Shown piece by piece: positions 8,944-14,721 of a stretch of DNA of 21,657 bases. The stretch covers positions 1-21,657 of the forward strand of contig JAISMA010000002.1 of assembly GCA_031276985.1 (NCBI GenBank). Reading direction: 5' to 3'. Each line of letters begins with the position of its first letter. Position 1 is the first letter of the stretch. This DNA comes from Helicobacteraceae bacterium. GTDB taxonomy: Bacteria; Campylobacterota; Campylobacteria; Campylobacterales; SZUA-545. The notes beneath the pieces are model-generated. The model was not told the origin of the DNA. It saw only the letters and a list, made by a program, of their open reading frames with translations, and searched no databases. The position numbers and the translations under genes are program-made.

Positions 8944-8970
8944 CGCCTTTGATTCAACGAAACAAAGGCG
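8944..8970 (-). repeat. Stem-loop between rpmG and tRNA-Trp
   Basis: CGCCTTTG (8944-8951) pairs with CAAAGGCG (8963-8970), an 8-bp perfect stem with an 11-base loop. No U-run follows in the leftward direction, so this is not a clear terminator. It may guide RNA processing around tRNA-Trp. Confidence 0.35.
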
Positions 8971-8981
8971 AGAGACAAGCG

Positions 8982-9134
8982 TTATATCTTCGTTTCTTTA
9001 TGCGCCGTGTGCTTTTTCAGACGCGGGCAATACTTCTTATACTCAACCTTGTCGGGATGAGTTTTTTTATTCTTCGTGGTCGTGTAGTTAATATCGCCGC
9101 ACTCCACGCACTTTAGCCCGATCTTGTCGCGCAT
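8982..9134 (-). CDS. rpmG: 50S ribosomal protein L33
   Basis: L33, 50 residues, starting MRDKIGLKCVECGDINYTTT. The first zinc-type CxxC pair (C9, C12) is present, but of the second pair only one cysteine remains (YCPRLKKHT), which is the usual form in Campylobacter and its relatives. Start ATG at 9134 lies 10 bases after the tuf stop, with an AAGG site overlapping the end of tuf. The stop is at 8982. Confidence 0.95.
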   Translation of the reverse strand: MRDKIGLKCVECGDINYTTTKNKKTHPDKVEYKKYCPRLKKHTAHKETKI

Positions 9135-9144
9135 AAATCAAACC

Positions 9145-10353
9145 TTACTTGTTGATCTTCGTTACGACGCCCGCGCCGACGGTTCTGCCGCCTTCGCGAA
9201 GAGCGAAACGAGTTCCTTCTTCGATCGCGATCGGAGCGATCAAAGAGCAAGAAACCTTCACGTTGTCGCCCGGCATTACCATTTCCACGCCTGAAGGCAA
9301 AGCGACCGCGCCCGTAACGTCCGTCGTGCGAATATAAAACTGCGGACGATAGCCCGTGAAAAACGGCGTGTGGCGACCGCCTTCCTCTTTGGACAAGACG
9401 TAAATTTCGGCTTCAAACTCGGTGTGAGGATTGATTGTGCCGGGTTTAGCCAACACCATACCGCGCTCGACTTCCTCTTTTTTGGTGCCGCGCAACAGAA
9501 TGCCGCAGTTGTCGCCCGCTTCGCCTTGTTCCATTTCTTTGTGGAACATTTCAACGCCCGTAACGACGGTTTTGCGGGTTTCGCGCAAACCGATAATCTC
9601 GACTTCCTCGCCCACTTTTACCACGCCGCGATCGATTCTGCCCGTTACAACCGTGCCGCGACCGGAGATCGAAAAAACGTCTTCGATCGGCATCAGATAA
9701 GGCTTATCGGTGTCGCGTTTTGGAGTGGGAATGTACTCGTCGATCGTGTCCATTAGCTTGAAGATTTTCTCCGTCCAAGCGTCCTCTTTGTTGTCCATGC
9801 CCGCGTCCAGAGCGAGTTTTGCCGAACCTGAAATGATTGGCGTGTCGTCGCCCGGAAATTCGTAGGAATTTAGAATGTCGCGCACTTCCATTTCGACAAG
9901 CTCAAGCATTTCCGCCCTTTCGCCGTCGTCAAGCATATCCTCTTTATTAAGGAATACGACGATATACGGAACGCCGACTTGACGCGCCAAAAGGATATGT
10001 TCCTTCGTTTGCGCCATAGGTCCGTCCGTCGCCGCGATAACTAGGATCGCGCCGTCCATTTGCGCCGCGCCCGTGATCATGTTTTTCACGTAGTCGGCGT
10101 GTCCAGGACAATCCACGTGCGCGTAGTGGCGCTTGGAGGTCTCGTATTCGACGTGGCTGGTCGCGATCGTAATGCCGCGCTCTTTTTCTTCGGGCGCGTT
10201 GTCGATCTGATCGTAGGCTTTCTTTTCGCCGCCGTATTTGTTCGCCAAAACAACGGTAATCGCCGCCGTGAGCGTCGTCTTGCCGTGGTCAACGTGTCCG
10301 ATCGTGCCGATATTAACGTGCGGCTTGTTGCGGACAAACTTTTCTTTTGCCAT
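9145..10353 (-). CDS. tuf: Elongation factor Tu
   Basis: EF-Tu, the GTPase that brings aminoacyl-tRNA to the ribosome, 402 residues. All GTP-binding motifs are intact: GHVDHGKT (about residues 19-26), the switch II motif DCPGH, NKED as the guanine-specificity motif (NKxD), and SGSA. The effector region APEEKERGITIATSHVEYET matches the campylobacterial form. Start ATG at 10353 with AAAGGA upstream. The four tRNA genes just upstream are the same set, in the same order, as thrU-tyrU-glyT-thrT before tufB in E. coli. Confidence 0.99.
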   Translation of the reverse strand: MAKEKFVRNKPHVNIGTIGHVDHGKTTLTAAITVVLANKYGGEKKAYDQIDNAPEEKERGITIATSHVEYETSKRHYAHVDCPGHADYVKNMITGAAQMDGAILVIAATDGPMAQTKEHILLARQVGVPYIVVFLNKEDMLDDGERAEMLELVEMEVRDILNSYEFPGDDTPIISGSAKLALDAGMDNKEDAWTEKIFKLMDTIDEYIPTPKRDTDKPYLMPIEDVFSISGRGTVVTGRIDRGVVKVGEEVEIIGLRETRKTVVTGVEMFHKEMEQGEAGDNCGILLRGTKKEEVERGMVLAKPGTINPHTEFEAEIYVLSKEEGGRHTPFFTGYRPQFYIRTTDVTGAVALPSGVEMVMPGDNVKVSCSLIAPIAIEEGTRFALREGGRTVGAGVVTKINK

Positions 10354-10397
10354 CTTTGTATCCTTTCGTTTTGTTTTCTTCTATTTAGCTCGTCAAA

Positions 10398-10472
10398 TGG
10401 AGCCCATAAGAAGAATTGAACTTCCGACCTCTTCCTTACCAAGGAAGCGCTCTGCCTCTGAGCTATATGGGC
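10398..10472 (-). tRNA. trnT: tRNA-Thr (GGT anticodon)
   Basis: Complete cloverleaf of 75 bases with encoded CCA. The acceptor GCCCATA pairs with TATGGGC. The anticodon loop TTGGTAA gives anticodon GGT. It lies 44 bases before tuf and is cotranscribed with it, matching thrT in E. coli. Confidence 0.96.
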
Positions 10473-10616
10473 GCCTTGCTTGCTCTTTTTAGGCTTTGTT
10501 TTGCTGCCTCGCGGCAAGCTCGGCTAAAACCAACCTTCAAAGTCAGGCTTAAAAAACGGGTATGAATCGGGGAAAGGGCGGACTATGCCAGCTCCCGATC
10601 AATCCGGACTGCGTCT

Positions 10617-10693
10617 TGGAGCGGGAAACGGGATTCGAACCCGCGACCCTCAGCTTGGAAGGCTGATGCTCTAGCCAACTGAGCTACTCCCGC
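10617..10693 (-). tRNA. trnG: tRNA-Gly (TCC anticodon)
   Basis: Complete cloverleaf of 77 bases with encoded CCA. The acceptor GCGGGAG pairs across a slightly imperfect arm. The anticodon stem encloses CTTCCAA (anticodon TCC), and the T arm is GCGGGTTCGAATCCCGT. It is the third of four tRNAs in front of tuf. A TAGAAT box lies 14 bases upstream and may give it its own promoter. Confidence 0.96.
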
Positions 10694-10706
10694 GTTTAAG
10701 CTCGTA

Positions 10707-10712
10707 ATTCTA
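10707..10712 (-). promoter_or_regulatory. Possible internal -10 box before tRNA-Gly
   Basis: On the minus strand the sequence reads GCCTAGAATTACG just upstream of tRNA-Gly. TAGAAT matches the -10 consensus at five of six positions and the same CTAGAATT word recurs in front of tRNA-Thr(TGT). No clear -35 box is seen, which is common for campylobacterial sigma70 promoters. An internal promoter is plausible but unproven. Confidence 0.3.
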
Positions 10713-10762
10713 GGCTTATTTAACTAAAAGCCAAAAATCCAAAGCCGCAAATAGGCGTTTTA

Positions 10763-10847
10763 TGGTGGTGAGAGAAGGATTCGAACCTTCGAAGGCAGAG
10801 CCAACAGATTTACAGTCTGTCCCCTTTGACCGCTCGGGAATCTCACC
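10763..10847 (-). tRNA. trnY: tRNA-Tyr (GTA anticodon)
   Basis: An 85-base class II tRNA with a long variable arm and encoded CCA. The acceptor GGTGAGA pairs with TCTCACC. The anticodon loop CTGTAAA gives GTA. It is the second of the four tRNAs upstream of tuf. Confidence 0.97.
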
Positions 10848-10966
10848 GGTTTACTAGCGGCTAACCGCTTCGTAATCCCGCCCGCGCGCCGAAACGCGCT
10901 TATAAACGCCTAACGCAAGTCCAGCGCGGTAAAACGCTGTTTCTCGACTAAGCCAAACAACTAAAC

Positions 10967-11042
10967 TGGAGCTGGTTAAGGGACTTGAACCCCCGACCTG
11001 CTGCTTACAAGGCAGCTGCTCTACCAACTGAGCTAAACCAGC
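10967..11042 (-). tRNA. trnT: tRNA-Thr (TGT anticodon)
   Basis: Complete cloverleaf of 76 bases with encoded CCA. The acceptor GCTGGTT pairs with AACCAGC. The anticodon loop CTTGTAA gives TGT. It is the first gene of the leftward block, and the main promoter should lie just upstream of it. Confidence 0.97.
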
Positions 11043-11060
11043 CCGACGTTTGAGCGTGCA

Positions 11061-11089
11061 ATTCTAGCTTGCTATCCTTAATTTCACAT
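11061..11089 (-). promoter_or_regulatory. Probable main promoter of the tRNA-tuf-ribosomal-rpoBC block
   Basis: On the minus strand a TAGAAT box (11061-11066) lies 18 bases before the first tRNA. A TGTGAA hexamer 16 bases further up is a poor -35. The DNA upstream is AT-rich and contains a tandem AAATTTCGT repeat (11102-11119), which could act as an UP-type element. This is the only good -10 in the short space before tRNA-Thr(TGT). Confidence 0.45.
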
Positions 11090-11101
11090 AAAATGTCGCG
11101 C

Positions 11102-11126
11102 AAATTTCGTAAATTTCGTAAATTTT
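11102..11126. repeat. Tandem 9-base repeat AAATTTCGT between divergent tRNA genes
   Basis: AAATTTCGT occurs twice without a gap (11102-11119), followed by a partial third copy AAATTTT. It lies between the leftward operon promoter and the rightward tRNA-Arg, and its AT-richness would suit upstream promoter contacts. Confidence 0.6.
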
Positions 11127-11134
11127 CTGGCTAC

Positions 11135-11166
11135 CGCCGCGCTTTTTGCGGCGTTTTTGCTAGGAT
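11135..11166 (+). promoter_or_regulatory. Probable tRNA-Arg promoter with hairpin and T-stretch
   Basis: An extended -10 box TGCTAGGAT (11158-11166) follows a TTTTT run and lies 25 bases before tRNA-Arg. This T-stretch plus extended -10 layout is typical of campylobacterial sigma70 promoters. The DNA just upstream also forms CGCCGC (11135-11140) with GCGGCG (11148-11153) followed by five Ts, which looks like a rightward terminator. No rightward gene precedes it, so it may block antisense transcription or be incidental. Confidence 0.4.
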
Positions 11167-11190
11167 TTCGCCGCGGTTTGTCCGTGTTGC

Positions 11191-11264
11191 GCCCCGATAG
11201 CTCATCTGGATAGAGCGTAGGCTTCCTAAGCTTAAGGCGACAGGTTCGAGTCCTGTTCGGGGCA
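11191..11264 (+). tRNA. trnR: tRNA-Arg (CCT anticodon)
   Basis: Cloverleaf of 74 bases. The acceptor GCCCCGA pairs with TCGGGGC, the anticodon loop TTCCTAA gives CCT, and the T arm is ACAGGTTCGAGTCCTGT. Unlike the other tRNAs in this window, the CCA end is not encoded (the next bases after the discriminator A are TAC). The DNA downstream is gene-poor and ends in a broken replication-like gene, so this tRNA may be an old integration site. Confidence 0.95.
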
Positions 11265-11301
11265 TACCTACTAACAATCCTGCTTCCAGTCGCGCTTCGT
11301 T

Positions 11302-11340
11302 GGGTTTTTGAAATCGTTTAAGAAACCCTTCAAAAATTTT
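11302..11340 (+). terminator. Possible terminator of tRNA-Arg
   Basis: GGGTTT (11302-11307) pairs with AAACCC (11323-11328), and the stem continues inward for about five more positions with one mismatch. The sequence after it is TTCAAAAATTTT, so the U-run is short and late. It is a reasonable but not strong terminator. Confidence 0.4.
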
Positions 11341-11365
11341 CTACGCTAACTTAGCGCTAGCTAGT

Positions 11366-11452
11366 CGCGGATTTTTACGCGAAAAGACGACGCGATCGGA
11401 TCGCTATCGACGAGGTAACCGCTCGCCTTTTTGGGCGAGCAAGAAATCCGCG
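11366..11452. repeat. Three-stem inverted-repeat structure
   Basis: CGCGGATTT (11366-11374) pairs perfectly with AAATCCGCG (11444-11452), a 9-bp outer stem around 69 bases. Inside are GCTCGCC (11421-11427) paired with GGCGAGC (11434-11440) and a GCGA/TCGC hairpin near 11391-11403. This makes a multi-branch fold on either strand. Its function is unknown: it could be part of an RNA, or an end or recombination structure of a mobile element. Confidence 0.45.
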
Positions 11453-11491
11453 CCTTCAATAATTAACGGGCTGAAAAAGTTTGACGAGTAT

Positions 11492-11612
11492 AAAAAAGAA
11501 GGCGCTAGACACGCTAGACCAACGCCCGAAGCGTTTTCTAGCGCCAAAGAGGGCAGACCGCCAACTCTCTTCCCCGCGCAAAGTCGGGGACGTTCTGCTA
11601 CGCCTGCCCAAG
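11492..11612 (-). ncRNA. Candidate small RNA 1, about 120 bases
   Basis: On the minus strand an extended -10 box (TGGTATAGT, -10 at 11618-11623) is followed by a foldable sequence with no open frame of note. GGGCAG and CTGCCC close a first rod that contains a CCCCG/CGGGG hairpin. A second stem-loop, GGCGCTAGA (the complement of 11537-11545) with TCTAGCGCC (complement of 11501-11509), encloses AACGC/GCGTT and is followed by TTCTTTTTTATA, a good intrinsic terminator. The start is placed about 6 bases after the -10 box. It does not resemble 4.5S, tmRNA or RNase P RNA; a diverged 6S RNA was considered but the length and fold do not obviously match. Confidence 0.45.
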
Positions 11613-11617
11613 CCGAA

Positions 11618-11623
11618 ACTATA
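11618..11623 (-). promoter_or_regulatory. -10 box of candidate small RNA 1
   Basis: Minus-strand TGGTATAGT is an extended -10 box (TG one base before TATAGT). A clear -35 is absent. The box and the 11 bases after it match those of the second promoter at 11826-11831, apart from one inserted base. Confidence 0.5.
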
Positions 11624-11786
11624 CCATAACAATCGCTTAAACGAGTTGATAAAACGTTGCAAAAAAATTGATTTTAGAAGCCGTTTTGTTGATTGCGAGA
11701 TGATTTTTAAGCAATAACAAAACGCGTATTAAAGAGTTTAACAACGGAAAAAAGCGTTTGATTATTACAGCGGCAAAAATTTTGTA

Positions 11787-11819
11787 GGAGAGGCGAAGGC
11801 GCTCCCGCACCTCTCCAAG
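11787..11819 (-). ncRNA. Candidate small RNA 2, hairpin start; 3' end unknown
   Basis: After a strong promoter (TTGACT, 17 bases, TATAGT) the minus-strand transcript would begin near 11819 and fold at once: GGAGAGG (complement of 11810-11816) pairs with CCTCTCC (complement of 11787-11793). An inner alternative stem GGTGC/GCGCC is possible. The sequence around its start, TATAGTTTCGGTCTTGG, is almost the same as in candidate RNA 1 (TATAGTTTCGGCTTGG). The poly-U that would end it is displaced by about seven bases (TACAAAATTTTTG), so the RNA may be longer than shown and could read on toward candidate RNA 1. Confidence 0.35.
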
Positions 11820-11825
11820 ACCGAA

Positions 11826-11854
11826 ACTATAGCAGAGGCTTCCTTGAAAGTCAA
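11826..11854 (-). promoter_or_regulatory. Strong sigma70-type promoter for candidate small RNA 2
   Basis: On the minus strand TTGACT (11849-11854) is separated by exactly 17 bases from TATAGT (11826-11831). Both boxes are one base from consensus. No protein gene follows for hundreds of bases, which is the reason a small RNA is proposed. Confidence 0.6.
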
Positions 11855-11953
11855 GGGTTCAAAGCAAAATCGTCCGTAAACGTAGGTTCATAAAAATAAG
11901 TCATCTAAAATCAACAAAAGCGACAATCGCCGCAAATCGCCCTTAAATCGATT

Positions 11954-12643
11954 TTAATCCTTTATGAATGAAACCCCCCCCCCCTCACCCATTGTTAGAA
12001 CGCAAGGAATACGCCAAAGAATAAGCGAATCAAAACGGCGGACCTCGTTAGGGTTAAACAAATCGGTCAAGCAAATATGGGGGACTATCTCTTTTTGCTC
12101 TAACGCTTCAATGCGTCGCTCGATGTTTGCTTGCGTTAATCCTTCCGAGAAGCATTTGTCGATCAAACGATAAACCTTTGCCGTATAGACGGGATTGTTA
12201 GGCGTTCGTCCGTAAATGCCTTCAAGCCAAAAACCATTCGCTCTTTGAGCGCCTCGTCTGTTTCGCCCATTTTTGCGATATCCCTTTGCTTGCCTTGATC
12301 GATTGACGAGGTATCCGATCTTATCGTCGTTCAAGTTTGTTTGAGCGCCCGAAATACCTAATTGATGAACATTATCATTTTGTGCTTCAGTCTTAGCTTC
12401 AGCTTCAGCAGAAACAAGAAAATCAGAATCGTTAAAAAGAGAATTGTTCATCTTAATAGAATCCAAATTATATATTGTCCCGTTTTCGCTTGTCGATTTT
12501 TCTAAATTTGCGTTTTCGGCAAACGCTGTTGTAGAGTGGGTTTGTTCGGGGCGCTTACGTGAATCTGACGACATTTGCTTAGGCGATCGCACTTCACGTA
12601 ACATTGGCGAACCTGACGGCGCGTTTAGGCGCAATTGGCGCAA
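11954..12643 (-). CDS. Hypothetical protein with 11-G tract, possibly remnant of a mobile-element gene
   Basis: An open frame of 229 residues with no recognised family. The N-terminal part is rich in serine, basic residues and two EVRSPK repeats; the middle is acidic (AEAEAKTEAQNDN); the C-terminal 110 residues (from GYLVNRSRQAKGYRKNGRNRRG) look like folded protein. The frame is open up to 12697, but there is no good ribosome binding site or start, and the ATG at 12643 is arbitrary. A run of 11 Cs (11974-11984, G on the coding strand) lies near the 3' end and encodes EGGG. Changing its length would alter only the last few residues. It may be the C-terminal half of the winged-helix gene upstream, separated from it by stops in all three frames between 12698 and 12720. 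Confidence 0.4.
   Translation of the reverse strand: MRQLRLNAPSGSPMLREVRSPKQMSSDSRKRPEQTHSTTAFAENANLEKSTSENGTIYNLDSIKMNNSLFNDSDFLVSAEAEAKTEAQNDNVHQLGISGAQTNLNDDKIGYLVNRSRQAKGYRKNGRNRRGAQRANGFWLEGIYGRTPNNPVYTAKVYRLIDKCFSEGLTQANIERRIEALEQKEIVPHICLTDLFNPNEVRRFDSLILWRIPCVLTMGEGGGVSFIKD
11974..11984 (-). repeat. Homopolymeric G11 tract (C11 on + strand)
   Basis: Eleven consecutive Cs on the + strand, read as Gs in the overlapping leftward frame. Tracts of 8 or more Gs in Campylobacter and Helicobacter slip during replication and switch contingency genes on and off. Here all three frames stop within about ten codons after the tract, so an on/off switch of this frame is unlikely. Confidence 0.85.
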
Positions 12644-12666
12644 AGGTTTAGGCGATCGTACTTCAC
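12578..12666. repeat. Imperfect 20-base direct repeat, 69 bases apart
   Basis: CTTAGGCGATCGCACTTCAC (12578-12597) and TTTAGGCGATCGTACTTCAC (12647-12666) differ at two positions. The 69-base spacing is 23 codons, so in the leftward frame both encode EVRSPK. Such in-frame linker repeats are seen after the winged-helix domain of plasmid and phage replication proteins, but this is only a resemblance. Confidence 0.6.
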
Positions 12667-12717
12667 ACCTATGGGGCGTTGTTTTTGGTTCGGTTGTTTA
12701 GCCGCGTCAACCGTTTC

Positions 12718-12956
12718 TTAACGTTTCGCCTCGTTAATCTCGTAGGCGTTTTTCCGTTTTGCGCCGCGATACTTGCCTTTAACCTCGCGTCTATGAGCGA
12801 TTAAAATACCTTCGCGTTCAAGTTTGGCTATAGCCAATATAACCGTCCGCTCCGATAAACTTGCGACTTTAGCAAGCGTCGCGATAGTCGGATAGGCTAC
12901 GAATTCTCCTTTTTGCTCATTCACGCAATAGGCGCGGTTGCGCGAAAACGGCGATA
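12718..12956 (-). pseudogene. Truncated winged-helix (replication-initiator-like) protein fragment
   Basis: Residues coded by 12930-12718 form a clear winged helix-turn-helix: YPTIATLAKVASLSERTVIL, then AIAKLEREGILIAHRR and a basic linker ending NEAKR. Such domains are typical of plasmid or phage replication and transcription proteins (HTH_36-like). The N-terminal part is missing: the frame simply continues into the antisense-free but out-of-frame 3' end of bcp, whose stop is at 12957. The only possible start is a GTG (CVNEQ) without a proper ribosome binding site. Downstream, stops occur in all three frames within 25 bases. This is best read as a remnant fused by deletion to the end of bcp. 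Confidence 0.55.
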
Positions 12957-13430
12957 TTACGCGGCGGCGCTTAACTCGCGCAACTTTTCCAACACAGCCG
13001 CGCCATGTCCGCTTACGCTTACCTTTTGCCAGACAAAGGCGATTTTGCCTTGCGGATCGATTAGGTATGTTGTTCGCTCCACGCCCATATATTTGCGCCC
13101 GTACATCGATTTTTCCTTCCAAACGTCGTACGCGTTTAGCGTCGTTTTATCCGCGTCGCTTAAAAGCGTATGCGCGAGATTTTGCTTGACGACAAAGTTC
13201 TGGTGGCTCTTGACGCTATCGGGACTAACGCCCGCGACAAACGCGCCCAGCTTTTCAAATTCGACCAAATTCGCGGTGAAATCGCAGGCTTCTTTTGTGC
13301 AACCGCTTGTGGAGTCTTTGGGATAGAAATACAAAACGACCCATTTGCCTTTCAGATCGCGCAGGCTAATCTCCGCGCCGTCTTGATTTGGCAGGGTAAA
13401 ATTCGGCGCAAGGTTTCCAACCGCTAACAT
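12957..13430 (-). CDS. bcp: Thioredoxin-dependent thiol peroxidase (PrxQ/BCP)
   Basis: A bacterioferritin comigratory protein family peroxiredoxin, 157 residues, which reduces hydrogen peroxide and organic peroxides in the cytoplasm using thioredoxin. The peroxidatic cysteine is C44 and the resolving cysteine C49, in the motif DSTSGCTKEACDF with the usual five-residue spacing of the 2-Cys PrxQ type. The rest of the thioredoxin fold is present (GKWVVLYFYPKD, GVSPDSVKSHQNF, RTTYLIDPQGKI). The ATG at 13430 has AAAGGA six bases upstream; an out-of-frame ATG lies between. Divergent from rodA with a 52-base shared promoter region. Confidence 0.96.
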   Translation of the reverse strand: MLAVGNLAPNFTLPNQDGAEISLRDLKGKWVVLYFYPKDSTSGCTKEACDFTANLVEFEKLGAFVAGVSPDSVKSHQNFVVKQNLAHTLLSDADKTTLNAYDVWKEKSMYGRKYMGVERTTYLIDPQGKIAFVWQKVSVSGHGAAVLEKLRELSAAA

Positions 13431-13461
13431 TCATAATCCTTTTTTTGTAACAATCACGGCA

Positions 13462-13467
13462 TATATT
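13462..13467 (+). promoter_or_regulatory. Possible -10 box of rodA
   Basis: TATATT 15 bases before the rodA ATG, in the 52-base space shared with bcp. No Shine-Dalgarno sequence is seen before the rodA ATG, so the message would have a very short leader. Weak evidence. Confidence 0.3.
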
Positions 13468-13482
13468 GACATAGAAACGCTA

Positions 13483-14610
13483 ATGAAATCGTCTATTTTT
13501 AATCGCAGGGTTCTCGATCATTTCGATTGGGCGCTGATTTTGATGATCTTGCCGATTATAGCCGCGTCGCTTTTTCTAATGCGCGAGATTAACATCAATC
13601 TTGCGTATAAGCAGCTTGGTTATACGGCGGCGGCGTTTTGCGTATTTATCGTCGTTTTTTTACTGCCAATTCGCAGATTTTACTGGGCGATCCCTTTTGC
13701 CTATTGGCTTGGCGTGGGCGCGCTGGCGCTGGTGGATATTGTCGGTATTACGCGAATGGGCGCGCAACGGTGGCTGGAACTGCCGTTTTTGGGACTCACC
13801 GTTCAGCCTTCCGAAGTTTTCAAACCGTGTTATATTTTGATGCTTGCGTATTTGATTCACGAAAGACCGCCGCCAAAGGGCGGTTACGGCTGGATAGCGT
13901 TTTTTAGGCTTTTGGGCTATATCGCCTTGCCGTTCGCCCTGATTTTGAAAGAGCCCGATCTCGGCACCGCGCTACTACTCGCGCTTGTGGGCGGCGGCGT
14001 AATGCTCGCGGCGGGCTTGCAACGCAAAATATTGGCGACGCTGGCGCTGGCGTTTGCGCTTGGCGGCGGATTTTTCTACGCCGTCGGCTACGATATGTTG
14101 CACGATTATCAAAAAAAGCGAATCATCGATTTCCTTTCAGAAGACAACAACTATCACGTCCGTCAATCGCTGATCGCGATCGGCAGCGGCGGCATAAGCG
14201 GCAAACAGCCCGAAGAGGCGACGCAGACGCAGCTTCGCTTTTTGCCGATCGCCACGAGTGATTTTATATTTGCCTACTATGTGGAGCGTTTTGGTTTTAT
14301 CGGCGCGTTGGCGCTGATCACGTTATACGCGATGTTGGTTTTGCACCTGTTTAGCCTGAACTCAAAGGCGCGCGGCGATTATCTAACGACGGTTACTATT
14401 ACGGGCGTAGCGATAATGATATTCCTTTACGCGGCGGTGAATATCGCCATGACTACGGGACTCGCGCCCGTCGTCGGCGTGCCTCTGCCGCTTTTTAGCC
14501 ACGGCGGAAGCTCGTTTTTGAATTTCATCGTCCTATTCGCGATCATAGAGAATTTGCTTGCTTTTAGATTTTATTTTTTATATACTTCCGCCCCTCGTTC
14601 GGTTGAATAG
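13483..14610 (+). CDS. rodA: Rod-shape peptidoglycan glycosyltransferase RodA (SEDS family)
   Basis: A SEDS-family glycosyltransferase that polymerises lipid II in the elongasome together with a class B PBP (PBP2), giving rod or helical shape. It has 375 residues and about ten hydrophobic membrane segments. SEDS landmarks: the conserved tryptophan W97 in QRWLELPFLGLTVQPSE, KEPDLGTA (156-163), the catalytic aspartate region LRFLPIATSDFIFAYYVERFGFIG with D260, and the closing GLAPVVGVPLPLFSHGGSS (326-344). RodA is chosen over FtsW because of the VGVPLPLFSHGGSS form and the lack of FtsW-specific loops. The TAG stop overlaps the first base of the following tRNA. Confidence 0.93.
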   Translation: MKSSIFNRRVLDHFDWALILMILPIIAASLFLMREININLAYKQLGYTAAAFCVFIVVFLLPIRRFYWAIPFAYWLGVGALALVDIVGITRMGAQRWLELPFLGLTVQPSEVFKPCYILMLAYLIHERPPPKGGYGWIAFFRLLGYIALPFALILKEPDLGTALLLALVGGGVMLAAGLQRKILATLALAFALGGGFFYAVGYDMLHDYQKKRIIDFLSEDNNYHVRQSLIAIGSGGISGKQPEEATQTQLRFLPIATSDFIFAYYVERFGFIGALALITLYAMLVLHLFSLNSKARGDYLTTVTITGVAIMIFLYAAVNIAMTTGLAPVVGVPLPLFSHGGSSFLNFIVLFAIIENLLAFRFYFLYTSAPRSVE

Positions 14611-14686
14611 GGTTCTTAGCTCAGTTGGTTAGAGCCGCCCGCTCATAACGGGCTGGTCGCAGGTTCGAGTCCTGCAGAACCCACCA
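14610..14686 (+). tRNA. tRNA with CAT anticodon, probably tRNA-Ile2 (lysidine) rather than Met
   Basis: Complete 77-base cloverleaf with encoded CCA. The acceptor GGGTTCT pairs with AGAACCC, and the anticodon loop CTCATAA gives CAT. The TTAGCTCAG D arm and the TGGTCGCAGGTTCGAGTCCTGCA region resemble bacterial tRNA-Ile2, in which TilS converts the C to lysidine so it reads AUA. Elongator tRNA-Met is the alternative. Its first base is the last base of the rodA stop codon, so it must be excised from the rodA message. Confidence 0.9.
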
Positions 14687-14721
14687 CCGCGCGGCGGCGC
14701 AAATCCTAGCGCGGAGCATAT

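Larger units (their letters stand above)
11265..11953. other. Gene-poor interval downstream of tRNA-Arg
   Basis: No convincing protein gene is seen in these 689 bases: short open frames have no ribosome binding site and overlap stable stem-loops. What can be seen, listed as separate entries, is a possible tRNA terminator, a three-stem structure at 11366-11452, and two leftward promoter-plus-hairpin units at 11492-11623 and 11787-11854. The remaining 11640-11786 is AT-rich with no recognised feature. Confidence 0.6.

Noticed and set aside
11102..11119. Tandem AAATTTCGT considered as a CRISPR or iteron array.
   Set aside because: Only two full copies, no spacers, and it lies in a promoter region between divergent tRNA genes.
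11492..11612. Candidate small RNA 1 considered as 6S, SRP or tmRNA.
   Set aside because: No SRP core (GGAAGGAAGCA-like) or tmRNA tRNA-like ends are seen, and its length of about 120 bases is short for 6S RNA; left as unassigned.
11481..11717. Open frames on both strands across the small RNA region.
   Set aside because: They lack ribosome binding sites, have composition unlike the neighbouring genes, and overlap the terminator and hairpins.
12543..12552. TGTTCGGGGC repeats the last ten bases of the tRNA-Arg acceptor side (11254-11263), as an attachment site might.
   Set aside because: Ten bases is short for an att repeat, the bases around it do not match, and it lies inside an open frame. 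It could be chance.
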